From: Gigaspora rosea
Taxonomy: Eukaryota > Glomeromycota > Glomeromycetes > Diversisporales > Gigasporaceae
Assembly (NCBI GenBank): GCA_003550325.1
Contig: QKWP01000058.1
Coordinates: forward strand, 451,617-515,616
DNA: 64,000 nucleotides
Reading direction: 5' to 3'
The notes beneath the pieces were generated by a model that was given only the letters and a program-made list of their open reading frames with translations, did no database searches and had not been told where the DNA came from. Of the stretch, positions 34,505 through 46,400 are shown in pieces; the stretch's first letter is position 1, and every line of letters starts with the position of its first letter. Position numbers and translations under genes: made by a program.

Positions 34505-36285
34505 TTACTCTCCCCCCATCCACTCATTTATAGCGGCCAACCCTTCTTCTATTTCTTCATCCCATTCTGCAAAGTCCATTTGCTCGGTGGGCCAGCCGTT
34601 TATTTCTTTATTCCATTCAGAAGAGTTTTCCCAGGACACTCGGAAAATCTCTACTTCTGGTTTAGTTAACTCAGTCACGGGTTTGCCGATAGGCCCTTTT
34701 CTGGGGTTTCCGGGACCAATAATTTTGGTGTGAGGGTCAATTTTCGCAGGTGAGTCTTCAATCATTCTTGATAGAGCATCTGCGTTATGATGTACCCTTC
34801 CGGCACGGTGTACTATAGTGAAATTATAGGGCTGTAGTCGCAATATCCACTGGGCCCTGCGACCTTTGAGAGCTGATTTTTGTAGCCATTTGAGGGCGGA
34901 ATGGTCAGTGACAACCACAAAGGGTTTATAGCCTAAGTAGTGGTGGAAATATTCTATGGCCAACACCACAGCATAACATTCTAATTCCGTAGAGTCGTAG
35001 TTTCTTTCTGGTTGAGTGAGACTTTTGCTTGCATAAGCTACAACATACTCCCTCTTATGCTCGTCCTTTTGGGCTAATACTGCGCCCAGGCCGATACCCG
35101 AGGCATCAGTATGTAGGTAAAATGTTCAATCGAAATCGGGATACTGCAATATGGGGGCTGATATCAGGTGATTTTTTAATTCCTTAAAAGCCTTTTCTTG
35201 GGCTTGTTTCCACTCATACTCTACTCCTTTCTCTAACAGGTGGTGTGACGATTTGGCTATGATTGCAAACTGGGGGATAAATCGCTGGTAATAAGAGGCG
35301 AGACCAATGAACCCTCGAAGCGTTCTTAAGTTGGTAGGGGTAGAGAACTCCTTTACCTTAACGACCTTATCAAGGTCAGGCCGTATACCATTCTTACTTA
35401 CCACGTGACCTAAAAATTTTATTTCTTTACGAAATAGGTCACACTTCTCCGGATTCAGCTTTAGTCCTGCTGTATAAATTTTGATGAAGACTTTTTGGAG
35501 ATGCTCCAGGTGCTTTTCGAATATGGGGGAGTATATAATTATATCGTCGAGGTAGACTGCAACATAGTGACCAATATACTCATGGAGCACGTGATTCATG
35601 GTCCTCTGAAATGTAGCTGGGGCATTACATAAACCAAATGGCATAACCTTAAAGGCATACACCCTTGCTTGGTTATGAACGCCGTTTTTTCTTGGTCACT
35701 AGGCCGTACTCCGATTTGCCAGTAGCCACTGGCTAGGTCAAGGCTGGAGAACCACTGAGCCGTCCCAAATACTTTCAGTAGATCATCGATCCGTGGTAAA
35801 GAATAAGCATCCTTTTTGGTTATGGAGTTTAGCTTACGATAATCAATGCACAACCTTAATTTCCCGTTTTTCTTGGGGACTATAACTACTGGGGAGGTCC
35901 ACGGGCTTTTAATTTCATATATTAGCTCCTTCTTTAATAACTTTTCAATTTTCTTTTCTAAAAATGCTTGGGCATCCGGTGCTATTCGAAAAGCGGTTTG
36001 TTTTATAGGTCTTGCGTCACCGGTATCAATTTCATGTTGGACCTCGGCAGTATAACCTAACTCATCGGGATTGATTGGAAATAAGTCCTGGCAATTTTTT
36101 ATGAGGCATGCCGCCGCTTCCTTTTGTGTTCCATCCACATCTGCTTCCAATATTAATTGTTCAACCGTATCCCTAGGGGTCATATTAGTATCGGTATGAT
36201 CGAAAGTGGGTAACTCCTCAAGGTCGGTAAGATATATAGCAGGGCTGGACACTTCATCATACAGAGATGAGCGTGGAGTTTCCAT
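34505..36285 (-). other. Reverse transcriptase and RNase H region of the LTR element
   Basis: The reverse transcriptase shows LRLCIDYRKLNSIT, FKVMPFGLCNAPATFQ and the catalytic YLDDIIIYS. The RNase H part shows [12 protein letters not shown] and HNADALSR. Spacing and wording are those of Ty3/gypsy elements. Part of a broken fossil element. Confidence 0.9.
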
Positions 36286-36499
36286 ATTATTGGCGTAGTA
36301 GCTCTCTGCCTCTTCTATATCTTCTTCTTCGTATGTAGTATGTATCGAAGAAATCTTCTCCGTCGCTTACTACAGGTTCTTCCGGGGGTTCCGATGGGCC
36401 TTCCCGGGTTTGGATGATAGGAATCTCGGCACCTTTCCCTAAGTAATGGAAAATGAGCTTATTTTCATCAAATTGGATACGGGCTCTTATTTTCTGGAG

Positions 36500-36740
36500 C
36501 CAATCAATTCCTAGAAGCATAGTTTCATCAGGGATTTGATAATTTGGAAATTTTTAGGTATGAGGGTACTTCCAACGGCCAATTTAACACCAGACAATTT
36601 CCCTAAGCCACGTTTTCGAGTACCATCAGCCATTACTATGACTGCTGTAGATGCCTCCTGAATATAAAGACCTAGCTTATCTAAAAGCTTTTTGGACATA
36701 ATACTAATAACTGCACCGGAGTCTACTACGGCCATTATTG
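36500..36740 (-). other. Aspartic protease region of the LTR element
   Basis: A retropepsin-like motif VVDSGAVISIMSKKLL followed by a hydrophobic LLGIDWLQ-type end just downstream. It precedes the reverse transcriptase on the same strand. Part of a broken fossil element. Confidence 0.75.
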
Positions 36741-37254
36741 GTTATTTTTAAACCTCACATAGCACTTTGCTGCTATAGTCTTGGTACTAGGTATAGGTTC
36801 AGCTAGGTTAGTTTCCTCCGGCACTGGTATAGCAGGCTGTCTAAGAGCTTGAGCTAGGTGCTGCCTTTGTTTTGGGATTTGTAGCAATTGCCCATAGGTT
36901 GCATTGGCACGTTGGGATAACATATCCCTTGTAATATTATATGGAGAAATCTGATCTACTACAGATGGTCCTCTCTTACGTCTTGGGTGGGTTGCAGCTT
37001 CGGGTGGGGTATTTGTTGTGTCACCTCCATAGTAGTAGGATTGGTTACTTGGGGTGGATTATCTGGTTCATTAGCGGCCCTTTTCTGCAGTCTTTCATCC
37101 CAATTTGTCTCATTTTTGGGTCTCTCCTTCCATTTGATAGCGTACAGTTCTTCCTCCGGATCAGGGTGATACAACTCACACAAATTGATGGTCTGAGGTC
37201 AACTATTTCCGGGGCGGGCGTTATTGGGTGGAGTCCTGGGGGTCTGACACCTTT

Positions 37255-38171
37255 TGAAAAGGCAGTATCGAGCGATGTGGCCCCCTTTCCCCACACTTGA
37301 AACAAGTCAATTCATTTCAGTTCGATGGTCAAGGTGGGTATGTTCTACATCATAGTGATGAGGTACCAACTTCAGTTCCTGCGGCGAGACTGGTCATTAG
37401 TTTAGCATAATTGGCCGCCATTTGTTGCATTTGTTAGTTAACTTCTCTACTAAGGTTTGTTGGGACTCATTTTTCTTCTTATTTTTATAATAATTCCCAG
37501 CTTTAATTCTTCTGGCTGCGGTTATAGCTTCGTCCAGATTTTCAGGATCACCAAGAGACATTAGGGCTGCGGTCTTCCCTTTTAGTCCCCCAAGGAACAT
37601 CCTTACTACATAGGTGTCTGGGAGTCTATGGTCTGGGTCAATCTTTTCAACAGTCTCTTAAATTTATGCCCATATTTGTCGACCTTTCACTTTCACCTTG
37701 CACCAGGGTATTCAACTCAATTTGCTATTGGTGTCTTCGTTCTGGTGTGGCAAAGTATTTTACAAAGGACTGCACGAAGCTGTCATTGGGGTTACAATCA
37801 TCATTCCAATATAATAGGTCCTCCTTGGTATCATTATACTAGCAAGCTGCAATTCCGGCTAGGTGGCCAGATGCTATACGAATTTTCCTTCCCTGGCCCC
37901 AATTATTAGCGTCAGTGGCTCATTCAGAGGCTTCGATCCACTCAACAGGGTCTTTATCATCTTCTCCTTTAAAGGTCTTCACGTGTACCCAATTATTCCC
38001 CCTAGAGGTCGGTGGGACATCATGCATAGCGATATCTCTGAAGGCTTGGGCTATGTCTCGTAGAAGATTTTGGGTCTGATTGCATTCTCGCTGCGGTTCT
38101 TCATCTTCTTCAGCCCGTGGTTCATAGGGCGGTACAGGTCGTTCTTCCTTGAAATTATCAATGTCCGACAT
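37255..38171 (-). other. Gag region of the LTR element
   Basis: Begins MSDIDNFKEERPVPPYEP at 38171, has an acidic stretch and the gag word NWVHVKTFKGEDDKDPVEW. A CxxC...H zinc-knuckle remnant lies near 37260-37310. Capsid/nucleocapsid precursor of the fossil element, degraded. Confidence 0.75.
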
Positions 38172-38261
38172 TTTTCAAGTGATTGAACTTCTCAGGTATA
38201 CTTTGTTATTATTTTTAAAGATAATTTGCAGTACGTTTACCGGTATTAATTAGGGAAGTCT

Positions 38262-38282
38262 GATCTTACAGTCACCACCAAT
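38262..38282 (-). other. Primer-binding site of the LTR element
   Basis: Read on the minus strand, the bases just inside the 5' LTR are TGGTGGTGACTGTAAG, starting TGG as required to pair with a tRNA 3' CCA end. A near-identical site (TGGTGGTAACTGTAAG) follows the left LTR of the element at 58300-62897. The matching tRNA was not identified. Confidence 0.7.
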
Positions 38283-39591
38283 TGTAAAAGGCAAGGCTAT
38301 CGGATTGTATACTAAATACAACTAACAACACCACTAACTATATGAACAAATGTCCTATAGGTGTGCAAGACTTTAGATCCTCGATTTGGTAGGCAAAAAG
38401 AGATGTGGAAGATTTGGTCCGGGTCTCGAAGGTCTTGTGGGTCTTGCTGCGGCTTGGATAAACGAAGATGAGTATTTCTTTTCTTATTGTGTATAGTCGT
38501 CTTGAAGTGGCTTAATCCCACTTTTATATCTATCTCTTTAATTTAGGGGTATAAGGTTATCAGGTTAAATATAATTAATGATCGGCAAGCCGATATTGAT
38601 GCAGGTGATTAATCAATCAATATTGGAGATTGATTATTTGATATATCCGATAATAAAAAGGGGTTAATCGATTAATGCGTATATATATATCAGGTGATTA
38701 ACTGGGTCTTTCTTTCTCTAACTGGGTTATAAATGAAACTAGGTTCGAAATGCGGGTTACGTAGTAACAGCTAAATGAAATAACTTTAACAAAGGTAACA
38801 GATATGTCACGGGACAAGGGTAAGTGTAATAAACGATTTTATTATAACAAAAAGGTTTAACAACAAGAGAACACTTAACACTTCTACTCTTATTTCGAAG
38901 GTTAAAACTCAAGTACATCTGAGTTATTCAAATTTGAACTCTGTGTATTGTGAGTTATCTTTATTGAAGCACAAAAAGGAGGGTCTTATATACTTTTTAC
39001 CTTCTTAATAAATACATTGTTTTTAGACTATCTATACTAACTCTATTGAATTTTTCTTTATCATACGATTTCATGACCTCATTTCTTTGATGCAGAAGGT
39101 AGAGGTGGCTTTTCCAAGCCTCGAGGCATAAGTATTGGGGAAAACATCTTCACCTTTTCACTATAATTCCACCTTCAATTCACCGTTAACACACTGTGTG
39201 TCTATGCTATGACGTGAGCGAAACTAAAACTAGGCTAAGTACATTGTTTACAAAAAAGGGTATAAACAAACATTGACAGCTAAATGCCAAGGGCATAAAC
39301 TAGTTTCATCTACGTGGGCTAAGCTAACATGTGAAAATCTATTATTTACTAAAGGGGAAATAAACAAACATGAGCAGCGAAATACCAAGGGCACAAACTG
39401 GATTGTGGCCCTGGCATGCGCAGTTACCATGTGCTCATGTCAGAAATCACTGCGGCATTACCTGGGCTATGCTAATCTTTCATGACTGTGGCGTGATTTC
39501 GGAAGAAATCATACGATCATACGATATAACTATCGGGAGAATCTCCTGGATAACCAAATAATTGAAAAAACTTGAGGCGTAGCCCATCACA
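38283..39591 (-). repeat. 5' LTR of the Ty3/gypsy-type element
   Basis: About 1309 bp, aligned end to end with the LTR at 29439-30737. The right edge GCCCATCACA is followed by the ACGT target duplication. Short open frames inside occur at equivalent places in both LTRs and are not genes. Confidence 0.9.
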
Positions 39592-39595
39592 ACGT

Positions 39596-39840
39596 ACGTC
39601 AAATTGAAACTTGCATCCGATAAAAATTTCAATACTAAGTTCCATTAAGATCAGGATTAAACTCTATGTTAGGGTAAGGTAGGTATTAGTGATATTATAA
39701 TTATTTTTATCTGATGCAAATTGTAATTTAACGTGCAACATTGATATGAAAATCGAGTTAATTAAAAACATATTGGACTGCTTTAAAATTTATTTATAAT
39801 CACATTCGTACGTATTTTTTTTAAGAATTAAATTTTAGAG
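39596..39840. promoter_or_regulatory. Upstream region of the kelch gene
   Basis: About 245 bp of AT-rich sequence between the LTR element and the kelch start. The transposon now sits directly upstream, so part of the original promoter may have been displaced. No specific box is claimed. Confidence 0.35.
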
Positions 39841-40761
39841 ATGAATCCCTTTCGAGCATTGTTTTTTTCATTAATATTCATTAGTTTAGCACTCACAAAT
39901 GTGAGATGTTTTATCCCTGATGGTCGAATTGATCAAGCTAGTGTATTAATTGGGTCCAATCTCTACTTTTTTGGAGGCAATACTATAAATCCAAGGTTTA
40001 CTGATCAAGTAATTTATCTTAATTTATCAAGTTCATTTAATATACTCTCACCTCAATGGAATCAAATTACTGTTTCATCAATTCCAATTCCACTTGCTTT
40101 TCATACACCATGCTTATCTACTGATGGATCAACTGTTTACTTAATTGGTGGATTGTCACAGAACCAGCAAAATTCATCAATTCTTATGACTCCACAATCA
40201 TCAGTATATGCATTTAATACCAATAATTTAAAATGGACAACTCCAATTTTAATAGTACATTTTTAGGACGTGAAGGTAATGGAAATTATTATTTCTTTGG
40301 AGGATTTTTTGAAACCCTAACGGCGAAAAGCTCTTTAATTGATTATAATGATACCAATATATTTGATACAAAAGCGATGAGATGGTTAACACTAACTTTA
40401 CCCAATACTCCACTTAGTCGCATATTGTATAGTGCTGTTCTGAAAGACAATATCATATTTTACATAGGCGGTTTAGGTCATAGTACTTTTGATATGAATG
40501 AGGTATTTGTAATTTACAATAATTAAGTAAATTTTATGTTTATATCTTGTACAATAACTAATTAAATTAATCAAGTAGATTCCAGTATTTGATATAGTGA
40601 ATTTAAAATGGTTATCTATGGTACGCATACATGATGATATAATAATTTGACGCGAACTTAAAAGATTATAACAATAGTTCTTTTTTGTTTTAGACGACCC
40701 ATGGTGATCCAATTGGATCTCGTTATGGACACTCAGCTGTTTTAAGTACATGCCTTAAAAA

Positions 40762-40838
<77 letters not shown>

Positions 40839-41651
40839 ATTATCATTTATTATTATTATCATTATTATTATTATTAAGATTATTATTATTATGATTATTA
40901 TTATTAATTATTTTTAATAATTATATTTACAGTATATTATATTTTTAAATAGCTCAAGACGGACTTATTCTTATATATGGTGGATCTGGATCCTCTAACT
41001 CTCAAGTACAACCTGATGTCGCCACATTAGATGTAAGCGCTACACCGTATATATGGAAGGCTATTAGTACAGATAAAGCACCACAACCACTTATGCATCA
41101 TTCAGCAACATTATATGGAATATATATGATTATTACATTTGGTAATTATGACACTTTAAATAAATTTAAACCATCTCGTTTTACAATTTTGTGAACTACA
41201 ATTCGCCAATGCTTTTATTATATTTTATATTACCGTAATCTGCTTGCAATATTAACCTTTTAATAAGTTTTAATTTAATTATTTATTTTGATTTGTGCTT
41301 AGGTTCAGTTGTTCCTTCACAACCACAGCCGGCATCATCCAATTTGACATTAAATAATAATTTATATATCTTTAATACACAAAATTATACATGGGTTAAT
41401 ACTTTGATGCATCAAATATACATGGGTCTAATTCAACAAACTCTGATTCACCTTCATTAGGCGTAAAAATTGGTGCTGGTATAGGTGTAATTGTTTTCGT
41501 TGGCATCATAGCGGTTGTAGGATTTTTCCTTTATAAAAAATTTCATAATCGTCAAAGTATTCCTATCGCAACTCCTGGAACAAACATCATATGGGGGCTC
41601 GTCAGTAGAAAAGGTGTAGAAAGTTTTTACCACTTTTTTTTTAAATTTTAA
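39841..41651 (+). pseudogene. Kelch-repeat single-pass membrane protein gene, frameshifted
   Basis: Starts MNPFRALFFSLIFISLALT, a clear signal peptide ending near residue 23. Kelch blades show as NLYFFGG, TVYLIGGL, YYFFGGFF, IIFYIGGLG and LILIYGGSG. Exons: 39841-40502, 40579-40620, 40694-~40747, 40953-41141 and 41303-~41651. The last exon has a membrane helix, GAGIGVIVFVGIIAVVGFFL, followed by YKKFHNRQ. Such secreted/membrane kelch proteins form a large Rhizophagus family of unknown function. Frame changes near 40240 (with loss of residues after KWTTP) and near 41400 suggest inactivation. A MITE (41593-41840) enters the cytoplasmic tail and supplies the last ~19 codons and the stop. Sequencing error could explain one shift but not the insertion. 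Confidence 0.75.
40764..40839. repeat. Compound trinucleotide microsatellite (TTA)n-(TTG)n in a kelch intron
   Basis: About ten TTA units pass directly into about fifteen TTG units, then degenerate TTATTATCA sequence continues to about 40910. It lies between exons 40694-40747 and 40953-41141. Confidence 0.9.
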
Positions 41652-41840
41652 ATTAAAATAGTTCAATAACTACTATATCAAATTAAATAAATTATTTTTT
41701 TATTTTAATTTTATAACTACATATAATTAAAATAAAAAAAATTATTAAATTTAGTTTAGTAGTTATTGAGATATTTTAGTTCAAAGTCTAAAAAACTTTT
41801 ACTTAGAAACTTTCTACCCCCTTTCTACTAATGAGCCCCC
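41593..41840. mobile_element. 248-bp MITE with GGGGGCTC ends inside the kelch 3' end
   Basis: The left end GGGGGCTCGTCAGTAGAAAA and inverted right end GGGGGCTCATTAGTAGAAAG extend to a shared GTAGAAAGTTT. ATAT flanks both sides (41589-41592, 41841-41844). The interior is the palindromic TTTTATTTTAATTTTAT core seen in the 5.6-7.3 kb array. Confidence 0.8.
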
Positions 41841-41851
41841 ATATAAATAGT

Positions 41852-42261
41852 TTATTATACTGTACTCATATTTTTTTCTTTTATACAATAATTATGCATG
41901 TGACATTGTATTACTTATGGAATTCAACATTTTTGTCTGAGAAAAATAAACTTGTGTTATCAAACTTAATTCTTCGACATATCAATTACAAATATACTAA
42001 ATAAGGCCATACAAACTTATACTATTGGTTCTCATATCACCAAGTAACCTTTCATGACCCGGCGACCCGGATTTTAATTTTTTTTTAAAAAAAATTTTTT
42101 AACAAAAAAAATTTTATTTAAAAATTTTATTGTCTTACAACCCGGATACCCGGTAAAAAATTTCATATGTTAAAAATTTTAAATATAAAGGCTTTACGAT
42201 TGTTCAACAATGCTTAATATTGTTCTTGCATCAAACCAATTTATATTTACGCGTCACAGAA
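41852..42261. repeat. Spacer with a dispersed repeat also found inverted at 53.3 kb
   Basis: The block at about 42003-42070 (CATACAAACTTATACTATTGG ... CATGACCCGG) matches the complement of about 53270-53325. The same 42060-42160 stretch repeats CCCGGRTAYCCGG-like words. No gene. Confidence 0.5.
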
Positions 42262-42539
42262 TAATGTAGTATAGAATTCGAGTATAGCAATTAAACATAT
42301 CTATAGATAGACAAATATAGAAATCAGAATAACTATAGATAGTAATAAGGAAAGGTCTATATATGGTAATAACATCGAGTAAGTATAGATAAACAAAAAT
42401 TAATGTAGTATAAAATTCGAGTATAGCAATTAAACATATCTATAGATAGACAAATATAGAAATCGGAATAACTATAGATAGTAATAAGGAAAGGTCTATA
42501 TATGGTAATAACATCAGGTAAGTATAGATAAACAAAATA
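42262..42539. repeat. 139-bp tandem duplication
   Basis: TAATGTAGTATAGAATTCGA starts at 42262 and TAATGTAGTATAAAATTCGA at 42401. The copies differ at only a few places. Confidence 0.88.
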
Positions 42540-43482
42540 GGAAAGGGACGAAGGATATAATTAGTAAGGTGGGACAATGTAAGGACAATCGGAAGTATGA
42601 TCAATTGATTATTATGTAAGGGAAAATGATAATTATAAGACCTGGGTAGTATAATGAAATGCTGTGATTTTGAATTGCATAGTAATACCGGAATTGAATC
42701 TATGATCATATGACATTTGGCATGTCTAATGTAAGTCCAATTAATGTTAGAATTGAGAATTATATTTTGGGTGTGGTTATGATGTTCCAATCTAAAGAAA
42801 TTCCAAACCAGTTTGCGAATTATAATATACTATACCAGTACTATACCACTTGCGCTATGTAGACTTGTAATATTACTGTTATTCTTACCCATACATAGTT
42901 AGTATCCTTTATAGTAGTTAATCTTGGTGCCAGACTAAGCCTAAAACAGTAAGAAATATTGTAAACATTGTTGTTCTCGTGGAATTTAGCTATTCCTATT
43001 TTAGAATTATATACTTGCCTTCATCTGTTCCTAATTGGGAAGTAGAACATTTGGTTATTCATTAAGAATTTACACGTTTACCTTGTTCATTGAGAGTTTA
43101 CACATTTATTATTGAGGGGGAGATGTGATTGAAATTATCTTGTTCATTGGGACTCATGGTGAATCGTGAGTATAAGAAAGGAATATTATTTACAGTTGTC
43201 AATAGGAGAGGAAAATATTAAAAGGCATAGTTGTATCGTGAGTATGGAAAGGGAAATTAATGAAATACATTAAATATAGTTCAAGAAAATGTATTTAAAC
43301 ATGCCATTTTTACCTTTAAAATTTTTTCCAAGATTCGATTCTACAAATATATAAGTACAAAAATTAGTAAACAATTTGAATCCTCAAATATATTTAACAC
43401 CTATCTCGCTTTATTATATTATTTATCTCGCGCATTCATATATATATCATAATTACTATTCCGATCTAAATTTAGTAAGAAA
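42540..43482. other. Spacer, possible retroelement tail
   Basis: No gene is supported. A purine run GAGGGGGAGATGTGATTG at about 43117-43134 resembles the polypurine-tract/LTR junction of Ty1/copia elements, but no partner LTR or coding part was found. Confidence 0.3.
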
Positions 43483-46400
43483 ATGCCATTTGCAAATATC
43501 CGCATCTCCAAAGGAACAAAAAACATTCATGGATGGTACATCCATCCCATTCCTTATGAAATGACAATCAAAGACTTTTTTGTAAAACTTACAACTGGAG
43601 AACTATCATCTGAGTGTAATATCGGCACGATTAGTCCTGGAAGCAATAGAACGTGTTGAATTAAGTAATACACCAACCACAGGTGCAACCCAAGTTAGTC
43701 TTAATTGTAATATCATTGAAGTTACAACTGCTATTGGAATATATGTTCATTACCATATTAAAACAGAAGATGCAATAAATTCTAATTTAGCTCCACAGCG
43801 GAACAGCTTTGCAATTCTAATGCAAAATGCATATCGAACCCAATTATATTTACCAACTTTTCAACAATTAGGAAAAATGAATCATAAACAAAAATTATGC
43901 AGTGACATTGTTGAATGGGTTCGGCATCATGGTGGCGAATGGACCACTCAAACGTATGCTAATACCCAAGGAAAGCAATTAATTGTTAACCTGCATGAGG
44001 TGATTTGGTATATTGATATGCGTGGACACAAGAAATTCAAAGATCGCAGCTATCATATTCCTGAGCTGTTTCTTGAATTTTTTAATCGCGCAAGCCCTGA
44101 ATCATACAAGGAGGCACGAAAACCCTTTGACCAACAGGAACTAAATTTGCATTGCTCAGCTCTTGCCCCATATGCTACTTCATCATGGATGTTGAAAGAA
44201 AATTTTAGTTGGCTTCGCAATGCATTTGATAATTTCATTGTTGCTATTTCAAATTATACTAAGTATCTGCAAAATCAACGTAGCATTACAGCTATGAATC
44301 ATACATCAGAAACACCTGTACGAACTGTTGAACAAGCTACAACAATCCAAATTCATAAACAAAACTTTTGGGTTACACCCATTGACAAGACAAAGTATTT
44401 TCATCTTGAACAGGTGCTTACTGAATTGCCGCTATGGAAGCCAGTTGATATTGAAGAATTCCTCCCTACAGATCCTGTGTAAGTAAACAAAATAAAATTA
44501 CTATTAATATACATACTATTAATATTGAATTTCTATTATAAATATAGTCAAAGAATGCGCTATATCCAGGGTTTATCTCGCGCATTTTCTTTCAAAGTTG
44601 GAGAATACAGATTCAACTCAGAAATAATGCGTTTAATGCTATATCAATATGGAAAATTGACGAACATGCAAATGAAGAAAAAACCTTAAGAGAGAATAAC
44701 CGTATTATTAGTGAATTACAAGCAGAAGCACCCGTTATCATACACAGGCAATGCGAATAAACTACTTGCGTGCCTGTGATTTGCTTCTTCCAAAAGCCAA
44801 ACCATCATCGCTTCGAACAATCAATAGAATGCTAACAGGTGATGTCTCTGCAGCTGAAAGTGCAAATCAAGCAGAAGTTGATGAACGTATTAGGATTGCC
44901 TTAGACCTTGGTGATCCAGAGATTGCCATGGATTTACGTGAACATAATAGTGCAAGTAAAAGACCTAGTAAATATAATGATTTCTGGGAAATTGCAGCAC
45001 AATTTCTTGAAGGAATAGCTGCTGATGTAGTAACAGCTATAGACGAACGCAGGCATGATCCAATTGTACACCTTGCAACTGCAATATCTGTGAACGACCT
45101 TCTTCATCAGATCAAAAATAATTGTCCATCTAGAACACCAATCCCTAGCGCACAATGGTTGCGGCTTCAATTTTGGCCAAAAAATCCAACGCGGCTTAGT
45201 AGTTTACAATTTACTGGTCATTTACCATTAAAATTTATGGTACAAACACATCAATTACGTGCTTATCATCCAGACGCTCATTATGCATCTGCATTATTTC
45301 ACTATGAAAAAGAGTTTGCTGTTAAATTTCGTAAAATTACAAATTTTATCTTCTTAGATGATAAACACCACTGTAAAGTCGGAGAACCTGGTTTTCCTGT
45401 TGCTGCAGTTGAGAGAGGCAAAAAAGTTGTAGTCTCTAGAGGGGCAACATTTGAAGTAGCTGATCATGATTATACTAAAACAGGAATTATACCAAGTGTA
45501 GTAATGATATGTAATATACCTGAATCAATAAATGGTGATTTTTACTCAGGAAAAGTGCATATTGGATTAAAAAACCCGATTTTTCAATCTTCTTCACCTC
45601 TTCGTCATGCAACAGAATTATCTCATATACTTCTTGCCGAAGATCTGTTTGATAAACCTGTAATATGTTTTTATACAAATGGTGGTCCAGACCATCGTTG
45701 CACATTTACTAGTGTTCAACTTTCCTACATATGTCTTTTTATTGCTTTGGACCTTGATTACTTTGTTGCTGTTCGAACTCCACCACAACATTCATGGAAA
45801 AATCCAGTTGAACGTATCATGTCAATTCTGAACCTAGGTTTACAGAGTGTTGGATTAATGCGAACTAAAATGAATAATCAGTCAGAAAAATTAATCAAAA
45901 ATGTTGGCACAATGAATGAAATATGTAAAATTGCCGAGAAAAATCCTGATTTGAAGAATAATCTCTTTGAAAGTCTTGAGGCACCGATTCGCTTGCTTAG
46001 AGATATTTTCAACTGTCAGTCTCTAAAGAATGAACTATTTATAACATTTGATGCTTCTTCAGAAATGGAAATGGAAAGATTCTGGGAAACAATTTTACTT
46101 GTAGATGATAGTGTTACTCGTGAAGATAGTAGCGCAGCAGATATTAAACAAAGAGTAAGTAAGTAGTGATTAAATAAAATTATTATGACAATAAATAAAA
46201 TAAAACCTATAATAACATACTTTTATTAAAGCAACATCTACAAGAATTTTTCGACCATTGTTGTACTGCAAGACATTACTATTTTTTAATTAAGAAATGC
46301 GGTGAATCATCTTGTCCTATTTGTCGTCCTCCTCGTTGTTTGCCGGATGACTTTGAGCAACTTCATTGTCTTCCAGATCCAGTACCTGGAGATGATATAC

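Larger units (their letters stand above)
29439..39591 (-). mobile_element. Full-length but broken Ty3/gypsy-type LTR retrotransposon
   Basis: Fossil element, 10.15 kb, transcribed right to left. Two ~1.3-kb LTRs with TG...CA ends enclose, in coding order: primer-binding site, gag with a zinc knuckle, aspartic protease, reverse transcriptase, RNase H, integrase, a further open frame, and a polypurine tract. The order with integrase after RNase H is the Ty3/gypsy arrangement. The target duplication is ACGT (29435-29438, 39592-39595). The LTRs differ by an estimated 4-5% by eye, mostly transitions, so insertion is fairly recent. The coding part is interrupted in about half a dozen or more places and looks non-functional. 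Confidence 0.92.

Noticed and set aside
35846-36055. Plus-strand frame over the retroelement
   Set aside because: Antisense shadow of the reverse-transcriptase region.
42440-42790. 116-codon minus-strand frame
   Set aside because: Low-complexity Leu/Ile-rich translation overlapping the 139-bp tandem repeat; no splice or family support.
43000-43300. Possible Ty1/copia 3' end (GAGGGGGAGATGTGATTG)
   Set aside because: A polypurine-like run alone, without a partner LTR or any recognisable coding remnant, is not enough.
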